Positions 1 to 8,382 of a stretch of DNA of 64,000 bases are shown here, piece by piece; within the stretch, counting starts at the first letter, position 1; each line of letters opens with the position of its first letter. The DNA is from Phycobacter sedimenti (GTDB lineage: Bacteria; Pseudomonadota; Alphaproteobacteria; Rhodobacterales; Rhodobacteraceae): assembly GCF_038148855.1 (NCBI RefSeq), contig NZ_JBBVGR010000009.1, positions 124,001 through 188,000 of the forward strand, read 5' to 3'. The position numbers were made by a program, and so were the translations under genes. Below the pieces are notes generated by a model, which saw only the letters and a list, made by a program, of their open reading frames with translations, had not been told where the DNA came from and did not search any database.

Positions 1-382
1 TGGCCAGCGACAGCTCGTACGTGGCCTCGCCATTGTGTGTACCGGCATATTCCAGAGCCGTTACCTGAAAGGGACCTTTGATGATGCCGAAATCAGGCAC
101 AACCACCTGAAAGTCCGGGGTGATCCCGTCAAAGAACAACTGCCGCGCGCGCTCATCCGTGCCCTCATCGCGGAACACGCCCGAGCCGGAGATATTGGCT
201 GAGCGCACCCCCGCACCAGAAAGCAGCTCACGCCAGCCGCCCTGGCTTTCGAGGCTGGTCACATCGACACTTTCGGCATTGAAACTGATGCGCGTGGCCC
301 TCAGCCCCGCGATGGTTTCGAACTGACCATCCCCGGTCATGTCGACCTTGATCAGCAGATCCTTGCCATTCTGTGCACCCAT
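1..382 (-). CDS. GTA phage major tail protein, TP901-1 family (g9), partial
   Basis: This is the N-terminal 127 or so residues of the GTA major tail (tube) protein; the rest runs off the left edge of the window. The start is an ATG at 382, reading MGAQNGKDLLIKVDMTG. The N-terminal part contains the 'GLRATRISFNAESVDVTS' type of segment expected of TP901-1 tail proteins, which assemble the tail tube. It lies 56 nt downstream of g8 and in the same direction, which matches the order of the Rhodobacter capsulatus GTA. Family assignment is by recall of sequence and by gene order; no alignment was run. Confidence 0.85.
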   Translation of the reverse strand, partial: MGAQNGKDLLIKVDMTGDGQFETIAGLRATRISFNAESVDVTSLESQGGWRELLSGAGVRSANISGSGVFRDEGTDERARQLFFDGITPDFQVVVPDFGIIKGPFQVTALEYAGTHNGEATYELSLA

Positions 383-438
383 GGGGTCACTCCACTTTCT
401 ATCTGTTTACAGGGGGTTGCGCCTCTGGCTTGGCGCGC

Positions 439-846
439 TCAGCCGTCTTCGACCCGCGCCGCAAAGCGCAGGATGATGCTGCGCCCGCCATCCGCCAGAC
501 GCTCGGCTGCGGCGCGTTCAAACCACAAGCCGACAAGTCGGCCGCGCGACAGGGTCAGTGGCGCATTGATCAGCGCATCGCAGACTGCCGCTGCCACGGC
601 TTTCGCCGCCGAAAACCCGGCGGTGTCAGAAAAGACGCTGACCGTAAAACGATGCCGCGCGCCTGCGCCGGAGACATCCGAGCGGTCCTCCACCTCTTCG
701 GGGCCAAGGGCCACATAGGTCTGAGGCAGGGCACCCGAAGGCAGCGCATCGAACAGGTCGCTGCCGATCAACGCCGTCAGCCCCGGGTCCGCCGCAAGAT
801 GCTGATAGACCGCAGATTGAAGCGCCTCTGATAGGGCATAGCTCAT
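439..846 (-). CDS. GTA DUF3168 protein (g8, tail terminator-like)
   Basis: A 135-residue DUF3168 protein, the usual g8 of Rhodobacterales GTAs. The family resembles tail-completion or tail-terminator proteins that join tail to head. The opening MSYALSEALQSAVYQHLAADP and the 'LPQTYVALGPEEVEDRSD' segment are characteristic. Its start overlaps the g7 stop by 4 nt (ATGA), indicating translational coupling. Its role in the particle is inferred from phage homologues. Confidence 0.85.
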   Translation of the reverse strand: MSYALSEALQSAVYQHLAADPGLTALIGSDLFDALPSGALPQTYVALGPEEVEDRSDVSGAGARHRFTVSVFSDTAGFSAAKAVAAAVCDALINAPLTLSRGRLVGLWFERAAAERLADGGRSIILRFAARVEDG

Positions 847-1193
847 GCGCCCACCTCCTCAACCGCGAAACAGGTCAGGTAGCGTCCGCGCGCGTCCGCC
901 TCGCTCACCGCATCGATGCGAAACAGCCGCGTTCCATCGCGAAACCGCTGGTCGGGGCGCGGCCGCGACACGGCGCCGACCGGCGACGCCCGAACCGTGA
1001 TCCGGTAGCGCTGCAGCGAGAGACTGCCACCCTGCTGATCGGCACTGCGCCCGCTCAGGGCGCTCACCTCGGCCCAAAGCGTTCCAAGCGCCGCCCAGCT
1101 TTCCACATAGCCCCCAGCCCCATCGGGAAGCCGCTGCGGGTCTTCCAGCACAAGCCGACGGGCCAGCTGCGGCGCGGGCACAGAAACGCTCAT
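843..1193 (-). CDS. GTA head closure / head-tail adaptor protein (g7)
   Basis: A 116-residue protein of the phage head-tail adaptor (Gp16/SPP1-like) type, expected to close the head after DNA packaging. The pattern 'RRLVLEDPQRLPDGAGGYVESW' followed by 'QRYRITVRAS' and 'DGTRLFRIDAV' is typical of this small beta-rich family. It overlaps g6 upstream and g8 downstream by 4 nt each, so g6-g7-g8 form a coupled translation unit. Confidence 0.85.
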   Translation of the reverse strand: MSVSVPAPQLARRLVLEDPQRLPDGAGGYVESWAALGTLWAEVSALSGRSADQQGGSLSLQRYRITVRASPVGAVSRPRPDQRFRDGTRLFRIDAVSEADARGRYLTCFAVEEVGA

Positions 1194-1789
1194 TGAACCG
1201 CCCGCAACGACAGGCGCGGGGCACGGTACCGCTGGATCAGGCTGGTGACACCAAAGGGCATGCAGCCGCCGTGCAGCCCCGTGTCCGCGCGGTACTCGTA
1301 GTAATGCGCCGCCAGCATCAGGACAGACTGAGCCAGATCGGCCGGCAGATCGCCCCAGGTGGCGCCCAGACCGGCCTCAAAGGTGATCTTTGCCGTGCCA
1401 CCTTCGGCCACGAGCGGCAGATAACCGTGCACGGGGCGCAGTTTCGGGTGATGGGTATCCTGCTCCAGGTAATAGAGCGCGGGATCAAGCACGCGTTCGC
1501 TGCCGACGGCATCCACCATCACCACCGACGAAATCGCCAGAACCGGCGCAACCGGCACAGTGGCCGCCCCCGGATCGCGCCAGCGGGGCAACACCCATTC
1601 GAACGTCCGCTGGATCAGCGCCTTGCCGGTGCGCGCCTCAATGGCCGAAATCGCCGCCCGCAGAAAGCCGCTCAGCACGCCGTCCTGAAGGCTTTCTTCG
1701 CCAAAGCCGGTGCCCAGTCGCAGATGCGCCTTGAAGGCCTCCAGCGGCAAAGCGCTGTCCGGCACCTGTGCCACTTCGGTCAAAATCAT
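1190..1789 (-). CDS. GTA head-tail connector protein (g6)
   Basis: A 199-residue gp6-like head-tail connector (phiE125 gp8 type), one ring of the neck between portal and tail. The start chosen is the ATG at 1789, with a GGAGAG Shine-Dalgarno 5 nt upstream; the frame stays open upstream to 1924, but that part has poor coding character. The body shows the helical 'LEAFKAHLRLG' and 'IEARTGKALIQRTFEW' segments seen in this family. A spacer of about 185 nt without a recognisable gene separates it from the capsid gene g5. Confidence 0.8.
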   Translation of the reverse strand: MILTEVAQVPDSALPLEAFKAHLRLGTGFGEESLQDGVLSGFLRAAISAIEARTGKALIQRTFEWVLPRWRDPGAATVPVAPVLAISSVVMVDAVGSERVLDPALYYLEQDTHHPKLRPVHGYLPLVAEGGTAKITFEAGLGATWGDLPADLAQSVLMLAAHYYEYRADTGLHGGCMPFGVTSLIQRYRAPRLSLRAVQ

Positions 1790-1974
1790 CTCATCTCTCC
1801 GCAGTTCCCCGCACAATCCGGCCCTGGGCCGGTGTCCCCCAGGTTTGATCATTGCAGCGGGCGCACATCCTCTCTGCCGCTCGGACGGAGGGGGAGCAGC
1901 TGGACGACAAAGAGTAAGTGACATGCGCCCGCCGACGGGTCCGGGCTGCCGGCCCCGTCATCGGTTCCAAGCGG

Positions 1975-3156
1975 TTAGCTCAGGCCGAATTTCAGCAGTT
2001 TGATGGCGGCAAAATCGCTGACATCGCCGCCGATACGTTTGGTGGCATAGAACAGCACGTGCGGTTTGGCGCTGAAGGGGTCGCGCAGTACCCGCAGATC
2101 GGGCCGTTCGGCAATCGTGTAGCCGGCAGCAAAGTCGCCGAAGGCCACGGAAAAACTGTCCGTCGCGATATCCGGCATGTCCTCGGCCACCAGCACCGGA
2201 TAGCCCATCAGCCGCGCGGGCTCACCGGCCGCCAGACCATCGGACCACAGGAAACGGCCATCGGCGTCTTTCAGCTTGCGGATCACGCCTGCCGTTTTGG
2301 AGTTCATCACGAAGGACGCACCGGCGCGATACTGCGCCCCCAGCGCATAGACCAGATCGATGATGGCATCACCCGTGCCAATATCCCCATCGCCCCCTGT
2401 CGCGACATAGCCGAGACTGCCCCAGGACCAGACGTCGTTGTCCACCGTCGGATGGGTCAGAATACCGGTGGGCTTGTCCACCCCATCGCCGGTCAGGAAC
2501 GCCGCGGCCTCGGCCCGGGAAAATTTGTCGGCTATCCGGCCCGCAAGCCAACCTTCGATGTCAAAGGCGCTGTCGTCCAGGAGCCGCTGCGAGGCCTTCG
2601 GAAGCGCGCTCAGCTCGTGCAGAGGGATGGTGATGCGGTCAATCGACGGTGTCCCGGTTTCGCCTCTGGGGTCGGTCTCGCTCGCCCAGCCTGCGCCCAC
2701 ATCGGTATGATCGATCAGCACGTCATAAGAGGTCGCCTCCACGTTCACCACCAAGGCCACGGCCCGGATCGACGCCGTCGACTGGAGCACTGATTTCACG
2801 GTATCGGCGGTTTGCGGATCCACGAGGTAGCCACCATCGCTGTTGACCGATCCCGACAGGGATTTTGCATCCAGCTCAAGGCCCCTCAACGCCCCTTCAT
2901 CGCCCGAGCGCAGGTAGGCGCCAAATGCCTTTTGATGGGGGGCGCCGATCTCCTCGCTTGCGGCAAGATGGGGGCGCGCCGCCACCTGAGTTTTTCGATC
3001 CAGCATGGTCATTCGCTCTTCCGTCTGTTTCAGTTTCGCCTGCACTTCACCCTGGAACCCCCTGAAGTCTTTGACAAAGCCGGAAACGGCCTGACGGACT
3101 TCCTGCACCAGCGGCACCGCATCTCCGGCCAGGGCCGGGATTTCCTGTTTGCTCAT
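1975..3156 (-). CDS. GTA major capsid protein, HK97 family (g5)
   Basis: The 393-residue major capsid protein builds the small GTA head. The first 95 or so residues are a charged, probably coiled-coil delta domain removed by the protease encoded just upstream. The HK97-fold part begins near 'KAFGAYLRSGDEGALRG' and includes 'GYLVDPQTADTV' and the C-terminal 'RIGGDVSDFAAIKLLKFG'. The start at 3156 has an AAACAGGA Shine-Dalgarno. It follows the protease gene by 24 nt. Confidence 0.93.
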   Translation of the reverse strand: MSKQEIPALAGDAVPLVQEVRQAVSGFVKDFRGFQGEVQAKLKQTEERMTMLDRKTQVAARPHLAASEEIGAPHQKAFGAYLRSGDEGALRGLELDAKSLSGSVNSDGGYLVDPQTADTVKSVLQSTASIRAVALVVNVEATSYDVLIDHTDVGAGWASETDPRGETGTPSIDRITIPLHELSALPKASQRLLDDSAFDIEGWLAGRIADKFSRAEAAAFLTGDGVDKPTGILTHPTVDNDVWSWGSLGYVATGGDGDIGTGDAIIDLVYALGAQYRAGASFVMNSKTAGVIRKLKDADGRFLWSDGLAAGEPARLMGYPVLVAEDMPDIATDSFSVAFGDFAAGYTIAERPDLRVLRDPFSAKPHVLFYATKRIGGDVSDFAAIKLLKFGLS

Positions 3157-3180
3157 TTGTTGTCCTGTTTCCTTGAGGTC

Positions 3181-3723
3181 CTACGCATCCCGCGCGCCGC
3201 GCAGTTCGGCCGCAAGGGCGCGCAACACGGTTTCCGTCTCGGAGGTCGATTTCGCGGCAACCCGCGCTGCCGCCAGCATGGGAAAGGTCACCAGTGACAC
3301 TTCCCACAGGTCCAGCTCGGTCAGCTTTCGCCCGCCCCCCTCATGGCGCGCGGCCTTCACCGTGCGATAGCCGATCGACAGCCCATCCAGCGCCCCCGCC
3401 GCAATCAGCGAAACCGCCTCCGCTCCGCGTCGTGTTTCGGTCAGAACCCGCCCTTTCACCCAGAGGCCGCGCGCATCCTCTCGCACCTCCTCCCAGACCC
3501 CGATGGGCTGACCGGGATCGTGCTGCCACAGCATCTTGACCTTGCAGTCCCTGGCCGCAAGCGCGCGGAGCGACGCCACATAGGCCCCGGGCATCACGAT
3601 ATCGCCGCCCTGGTCAATCTCACCGAACAGACTGGCATAGCCTTGAATGACGTTATCCCCTTCCAGTCGCAGCGCGGTATCACTGCCTGCGAATTTTTGC
3701 TCAAGCTCTAACTGCGCCTGCAT
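3181..3723 (-). CDS. GTA prohead protease, HK97 family (g4)
   Basis: A 180-residue serine protease (family S78) that processes the capsid scaffold. The catalytic His is probably H68 in 'LWQHDPGQPIG' and the catalytic Ser S116 in 'GALDGLSIGYR', both in the normal context for this family. It is encoded between the small g3.5 gene and the capsid gene, as in other GTAs. The ATG at 3723 is followed by MQAQLELEQKFAG. The last 25 residues are charged and variable. Confidence 0.92.
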   Translation of the reverse strand: MQAQLELEQKFAGSDTALRLEGDNVIQGYASLFGEIDQGGDIVMPGAYVASLRALAARDCKVKMLWQHDPGQPIGVWEEVREDARGLWVKGRVLTETRRGAEAVSLIAAGALDGLSIGYRTVKAARHEGGGRKLTELDLWEVSLVTFPMLAAARVAAKSTSETETVLRALAAELRGARDA

Positions 3724-3756
3724 GAGAAATTCCTTATATACACCTGATATTTCAAA

Positions 3757-3981
3757 CTATTGCGAAACCAGAAAGGACTGGAACGCCTGCGCCAGGATCA
3801 CGGCTGCGACGCCATAGACCGTGAGCCAAAGCCGTTTTTCCAGCCGCTCGATCATCTGTTCGATCCGTTCCAGCCGCCGGTTCATTGCCTGGTTTTGGAT
3901 CTCCGTGACCCGTTCATGGGCCGACAGGCGCAGGCCCGGAGAGCAATCGAAAGGAGGGAGAGGCATCTCAGGCATTGTCAT
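3757..3981 (-). CDS. GTA head formation protein, RCAP_rcc01685 type (g3.5)
   Basis: A 74-residue protein between portal and protease, matching the small GTA head-formation protein of Rhodobacterales. It has a short proline-rich N terminus, an amphipathic helix ('NRRLERIEQMIERLEKRLW') and a C-terminal hydrophobic stretch (about residues 53-70) that could be a membrane segment. Its start overlaps the portal stop by 14 nt. The molecular role in head assembly is known only from R. capsulatus work. Confidence 0.8.
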   Translation of the reverse strand: MTMPEMPLPPFDCSPGLRLSAHERVTEIQNQAMNRRLERIEQMIERLEKRLWLTVYGVAAVILAQAFQSFLVSQ

Positions 3982-5173
3982 CGCTCACCTGCAGGGGCGG
4001 AAGACCGAGCAGCCGACGCTTTTCATCCGTGCTGAGGAAATCTGCCTGCGAGACCCGTCGCCACTGCGCCTCACGCTCAGAGGACAGAGCCGAAACCTGA
4101 TCGACATCTGCGCGCAACTCCAGCGCCTCGCCAGTGAAACCTGACAGCCAGTCCGACAGAACAGCCGCCACGCGAGACACCAACGGCAGCACCGTCAGAC
4201 GATAGAAGGCGCGGTTCGCTTCCTGATAATTGGCGTAGGCCGCATCCCCTGGCAGGCCAAGAAGCATGGGCGGCACCCCAAAGGCCAGGGCGATTTCCCG
4301 TGCGGCGGCCTCTTTCGTCTTTTGAAATTCCATGTCCGATGGCGAAAACCCCATCGGTTTCCAATCCAGCCCTCCTTCCAGAACCATCGGCCGTCCGGCG
4401 TTTCGCGCTCCCTGAAAGTTGCTTTCTATTTCGTCACTTAGACGGCGGAATTGATCATCAGACATCATCCCCTGGCCGTCACTGCCAGACCACACCAGCG
4501 CGCCAGACGGACGCGCGGCATTGTCGAGCAGCGCCTTTGACCAGCGTGAGGCCGCATTGTGCACATCTACCGCCGTGGCGGCCGCCTGAATCGGCGCGAA
4601 CCCGTAGTGGTCGTCCTGCGGATGAAAGCTGCGGATATGGCAGATCACACGTCGGCCACCTGCAGCGGCAAATCGATGTTTGCGCCCGGACACCGCATAG
4701 TCATAGGCAACCGGCCAGCCATCGGCGCCCGGCACCACGCTCATCCGGTCCGGGCGCAGCACATGCAGTTCGCTCGGCAGGCCCTCCTCTGTTGCCACGG
4801 CCTCGACGTAGGCATTGCCTGACAGCAGAAGATGACCAACCAGCGCCTCCATCAGGTCAGACCGCGACTGAGCCGGGTTCGGGCGGGCCAGCAGGGTCAG
4901 GAGCGGATGGGTTTCATAACGCTGCGCGCTGTCCTGCAGGATCAGGGGCAAGGCCGCTGCCGCCTCGGCGATCAGCTTTACGGCACGAAACCCGACCGGG
5001 TTGCCGGCAAAACCGTTGCGCGTCAGAGAGACGGTATCGCGTGCGCTCCAGGTCGTGCTGCCGAGGCCATGCCAGTTCACGACCCGCGCGGCTGCACTTG
5101 CTTTGCGTTCATCCGGCTGTTGTGGCGGCTGTCCAATCGGCCGCGTCTTGCGCCGCAGGCGGTCAAAGACCAT
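3968..5173 (-). CDS. GTA portal protein (g3)
   Basis: The 401-residue HK97-type portal protein forms the dodecameric DNA channel at the capsid vertex. The start is the ATG at 5173 (MVFDRLRRKTRP), preceded by GAGGAG; the frame is open further upstream but not coding-like. Recognisable parts are 'LIAEAAAALPLILQD', 'HPLLTLLARPNPAQS', 'LLLSGNAYVEAV' and 'AAAREIALAFGVPPMLLGLPGDAAYANYQEA', all typical of portal proteins. About 120 nt without a gene separate it from the terminase upstream. Confidence 0.92.
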   Translation of the reverse strand: MVFDRLRRKTRPIGQPPQQPDERKASAAARVVNWHGLGSTTWSARDTVSLTRNGFAGNPVGFRAVKLIAEAAAALPLILQDSAQRYETHPLLTLLARPNPAQSRSDLMEALVGHLLLSGNAYVEAVATEEGLPSELHVLRPDRMSVVPGADGWPVAYDYAVSGRKHRFAAAGGRRVICHIRSFHPQDDHYGFAPIQAAATAVDVHNAASRWSKALLDNAARPSGALVWSGSDGQGMMSDDQFRRLSDEIESNFQGARNAGRPMVLEGGLDWKPMGFSPSDMEFQKTKEAAAREIALAFGVPPMLLGLPGDAAYANYQEANRAFYRLTVLPLVSRVAAVLSDWLSGFTGEALELRADVDQVSALSSEREAQWRRVSQADFLSTDEKRRLLGLPPLQVSDDNA

Positions 5174-5295
5174 GCTGCACTCCTCATTCCTGATCGACGC
5201 GGATGCGCCCTTTGCTGGAGACAGTTGTGACATCCAGAAATGAAAATCGGCCCATCCGCGCGCCCGGCGCAGTTGCAACACCCGCCGCAGCGCCG

Positions 5296-6687
5296 TCAGA
5301 GCATCCGCGCCCGCGGGACCCGCAGATCTGCGGCAGGCCGGATCATCAGCTCGTGCAGAGCCCAGACAAGGGCATCCAAGCGGTCGGGAGAGCCCTGCCC
5401 CTGAAAGCCGCGCGCCGTCATCTGACACATCTGGTCCTCAAGCTCTCCCAGCCCGTGCAGATGGGAAACACGCCCCTGTTCATAAAGCGCCGCCACCGGT
5501 TCGGCCCGTGCCCCCTTTCCCCGAGCGGCATGCAGGGCACGAAAGGGCACCATCGGGTCCACTTGCCGCAGGACGTTTTCCACCAGGGCACCGCCTTGGT
5601 TGACCTCGGCCACCAGACGGTCGCCGCCATACTCATCCCGCGCGGCGATCGCTGCCCGCGCCCAGGCCAGAGGCTGTGCCCCCTGCACCGTGCAATCCGC
5701 CAGCACAAAGGCACGCCAGTCTTGCGGCGGGCCATCGGTGATGGCCCCGGCCACCACGATGCCACACGCGTCCGAGGATTTTCCGGCGCTCACCGCCGGA
5801 TCCACCGCAACCACAACCCGGCTGAGAGGCGGATGCGCCTCTTTGCGCAGCTTTTCAAGCTGCGCCGCCGTCCACAGCGCCCCCTGCACATCCTCGAGCA
5901 GTTCTCCATCCAGTTCCTGCCGCCCCAGGCGTGATCCGGCGTAACGTGCGCGCACGTCCGCGATGAAGGAGGGGGCCAGATTGGCCCGGTTCGCTTCGGT
6001 TGCCGCATGGGTCTGGACCGTGGATGGCAGCGCCAGAACCCTGCGCAACAGGGCCACATTGCGTGGGGTCGTCGTCACACAGGCCTGCGGGAGCTGCCCG
6101 AGCCGAAGCGCAAACTGCAGCATATCCCAGCAGTCCTGGCCCTTTTTCCACTTGGCCAGCTCATCCGCCCAGGCCGCATCGAACTGAGGCCCTCGCAAAG
6201 CTTCGGGGTCGCTTGCAGAGAAGGCCTGTGCCATCGCCCCGTTGGCCCATATCAGCTTGCGCTCGCTGGCCTTCCACATTGGCCGCCGGTCCGGCGGCGC
6301 GCAGGCAAGCAGCCCGCTGTCGCCCAGGATCATGACGTCGCGCACCTGATCGTAGGTTTCTCCAACCAGCGCCACCCGTTCGGCCCGGCCCGCTGCAAGC
6401 GGTGTTGCGCCTTCAACATGTGCCCGCAGCCATTCGGCCCCCGCCCGTGTCTTGCCCGCACCCCGTCCGCCCAGGATCACCCAGGTCCGCCAGTCCCCAC
6501 CCGGCGGAAGCTGGTGCGGATGCGCCCAGACTTCGAAAAGATAGGGAAGTGCCCGCAAAGCATCATCACTCAGGCCTTTCAGAAGCCTTTCCTCCAGCGC
6601 TGGCGGACCGGAGGCGAGCCAGGCGGCAGCTGATTTCAACCCTTGCCGAATTGAGGTCCAGTCCGCTGTCTTGGGCTGCTGCGCCAT
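5296..6687 (-). CDS. GTA large terminase subunit (g2)
   Basis: The 463-residue ATPase and nuclease packages host DNA into GTA particles. The Walker A motif GGRGAGKT lies at about residues 73-80, and the RNase H-like nuclease half includes 'VVAVDPAVSAGKSSDACGIVV' and a later 'SPDRLDALVWAL'. The ATG at 6687 (MAQQPK) is preferred over a TTG at 6702; neither has a strong Shine-Dalgarno, so translation is probably coupled to g1, whose last 122 nt it overlaps. In GTAs this enzyme packages random chromosomal DNA by headful filling. Confidence 0.93.
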   Translation of the reverse strand: MAQQPKTADWTSIRQGLKSAAAWLASGPPALEERLLKGLSDDALRALPYLFEVWAHPHQLPPGGDWRTWVILGGRGAGKTRAGAEWLRAHVEGATPLAAGRAERVALVGETYDQVRDVMILGDSGLLACAPPDRRPMWKASERKLIWANGAMAQAFSASDPEALRGPQFDAAWADELAKWKKGQDCWDMLQFALRLGQLPQACVTTTPRNVALLRRVLALPSTVQTHAATEANRANLAPSFIADVRARYAGSRLGRQELDGELLEDVQGALWTAAQLEKLRKEAHPPLSRVVVAVDPAVSAGKSSDACGIVVAGAITDGPPQDWRAFVLADCTVQGAQPLAWARAAIAARDEYGGDRLVAEVNQGGALVENVLRQVDPMVPFRALHAARGKGARAEPVAALYEQGRVSHLHGLGELEDQMCQMTARGFQGQGSPDRLDALVWALHELMIRPAADLRVPRARML

Positions 6688-6913
6688 GCGTTTGTTCTGC
6701 AAGCGTCTTCTCCACCTTTTGGCAATCCCGGATCAGGCTGTCGAGTTTGGCGACCTGTCGCTGTTCCCCCTCGTCCAGGGCATCTGGACCCATCTCCTCC
6801 AGTCGTTCCCGCAACTGTTCGGCCTTTTGACGCAGCCTCAGGATCGAGGCCCGCAGCGAGCGCAGCAAGTCACCGGTTGGATGATGCGGATCCACGGCCT
6901 CAGGATCTGTCAC
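6566..6913 (-). CDS. GTA small terminase-like protein (g1)
   Basis: The first gene of the GTA cluster encodes a 115-residue mostly helical protein that corresponds to g1, the small terminase of the R. capsulatus GTA. It starts with a GTG at 6913; an in-frame TGA 12 nt upstream rules out a longer version, and no clear Shine-Dalgarno is visible. A charged coiled-coil core (about residues 20-75, 'LRQKAEQLRERLEEMG') is followed by a basic tail. Its 3' part overlaps g2 in another frame. Confidence 0.75.
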   Translation of the reverse strand: MTDPEAVDPHHPTGDLLRSLRASILRLRQKAEQLRERLEEMGPDALDEGEQRQVAKLDSLIRDCQKVEKTLAEQTHGAAAQDSGLDLNSARVEISCRLARLRSASAGGKASERPE

Positions 6914-7028
6914 GATAATCTGTCATGGAAATGATGGACCTCATTCGGAAGCGCCCCGGATGAGAGAAAAAACAAGCGACCACCGAACATGATCGGGGCC
7001 GCCAAGTTTCCTTCCAACTGCAATACAA

Positions 7029-7057
7029 CTTATACGGTATTTTCCCTCACGGGTCAA
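7029..7057 (-). promoter_or_regulatory. Putative sigma70 promoter of the GTA cluster
   Basis: On the minus strand, a -35 TTGACC (7052-7057) and a -10 TATAAG (7029-7034) are separated by exactly 17 nt, 115 nt upstream of the g1 start. It is one of the best promoter matches in the window. In R. capsulatus the GTA promoter needs the activator GafA; no binding site for it can be recognised here. Confidence 0.6.
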
Positions 7058-7160
7058 GCCAACCGACGCGACTGGCGCACTCCTGCACAAGGCGCCGTTA
7101 GGATTTCCCTACTGATATCCAGCGTTACCGACTGTTCAGGGGTTTTCTTCTTTTGCACCA

Positions 7161-7186
7161 ACAACAAAAAGGGCGCCGCGGCGCCC
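7161..7186 (-). terminator. Rho-independent terminator of the fab-mltG operon
   Basis: A self-complementary GC stem, GGGCGCCGCGGCGCCC at 7171-7186, is followed on the minus strand by TTTTTGTTGTT. It lies 42 nt after the mltG stop and separates that operon from the GTA promoter. Confidence 0.85.
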
Positions 7187-7227
7187 TTCTGACCAAATCT
7201 CACGTAATAACCGTGCCCGCGGAGAGT

Positions 7228-8382
7228 TTAGTTGTTGTTTCTTTCAGCTTCGATCTGGCGCCATTTTGCGACGTTGCGGTTGTGCTCAGCCAACGTTTCG
7301 GCAAAGGCGTGACCGCCCGTGCCATCTGCCACAAAGAACAGGTAATCCGTCCGGTCCGGATTCACCGCCGCTATCAGACTGGCAAGGCCGGGGTTGGCGA
7401 TCGGCGTCGGGGGAAGCCCCTCGATCACGTAGGTATTCCACGGCGTGACGCCGCGCAGCTCGCTCTGACGCAGGCCGCGCCCCAATACACCCTCACCTTT
7501 GGTGACACCGTAGATGACGGTCGGGTCGGTCTGCAGACGCATGCCCCGCTTCAGTCGGTTGGTGAAAACGCTCGCGACTTGCCCGCGCTCTTCGGCAACG
7601 CCGGTTTCTTTTTCGATAATCGACGCGAGGATGAGCATCTCTTCGGGGGTTTCCACCGCCGCATCGGGCGAGCGCGCCTCCCAGGCGTCATTGATCCGCT
7701 CGATCTGGCGGTCCTGCATCTCGGCCAGAATTTCGGCGCGCTGGTCGCCAAGGCTGACCTCGTAGCTGTCCGGAGCAAGCATACCCTCGGGTGGACGCGG
7801 GCCGGTTTCGCCTTCAAGGATATCCATGGCCTTGAGCGACTCGGTCACCTGCCAGCTTGTGACGCCTTCGGCCAGAGCGATGCGGAAGCGGGTGTCGGCT
7901 TCGGCCTTCTTCTCCAGGTATTCTGCCGGGGCTTCATCCTCGGCCGGGTTGAACTCGGCCCGCTCCACAAAGCGATTGCTGGTGGGGTCCAGCTCGCGCA
8001 CCTCTGCCAGAACCCGCGTCACACCAATGCGGTAGACGATTTCGGTACCGCATGTGCTGGCGCCGCCACGGGTGATCTGCTCGACGATTTCTTCCATCGA
8101 AGCGCCGGGCTGCACCAGATAGCTGCCGGCCTTCAGCAGGGCAGCCTTTTCGTCATATTTCACACCGATGCGGAAAAGCGCACCAGAGATGATCGCGCCC
8201 TGACCTTCAAGATCGCGCGAGACGCGGGTCATGTTCGACCCGCTTTGCACGCGCAGACAGATCGCCTGCTCCAGCGGGCCTTCGGCGGTATATTGCGACT
8301 TGCCCCACATGACGACGCCCCCCAGAAGGAACAGCGCCACGATGAGGACCGTCAGCATGTTGGAGGCAAGGGCGCGCCACAT
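7228..8382 (-). CDS. mltG: Endolytic murein transglycosylase MltG
   Basis: A 384-residue inner-membrane lytic transglycosylase (YceG family) that cuts nascent glycan strands and so terminates their polymerisation. A membrane anchor spans about residues 9-26, with the rest periplasmic. The catalytic Glu is in 'LASIIEKETG', followed by the family motifs 'FTNRLKRGMRLQTDPTVIYG' and 'TPWNTYVIEGLPPTPIANPG'. Its start codon directly abuts the fabF stop (0 nt apart), so the two are co-translated. The fabF-mltG pairing is common in alphaproteobacteria. Confidence 0.95.
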   Translation of the reverse strand: MWRALASNMLTVLIVALFLLGGVVMWGKSQYTAEGPLEQAICLRVQSGSNMTRVSRDLEGQGAIISGALFRIGVKYDEKAALLKAGSYLVQPGASMEEIVEQITRGGASTCGTEIVYRIGVTRVLAEVRELDPTSNRFVERAEFNPAEDEAPAEYLEKKAEADTRFRIALAEGVTSWQVTESLKAMDILEGETGPRPPEGMLAPDSYEVSLGDQRAEILAEMQDRQIERINDAWEARSPDAAVETPEEMLILASIIEKETGVAEERGQVASVFTNRLKRGMRLQTDPTVIYGVTKGEGVLGRGLRQSELRGVTPWNTYVIEGLPPTPIANPGLASLIAAVNPDRTDYLFFVADGTGGHAFAETLAEHNRNVAKWRQIEAERNNN

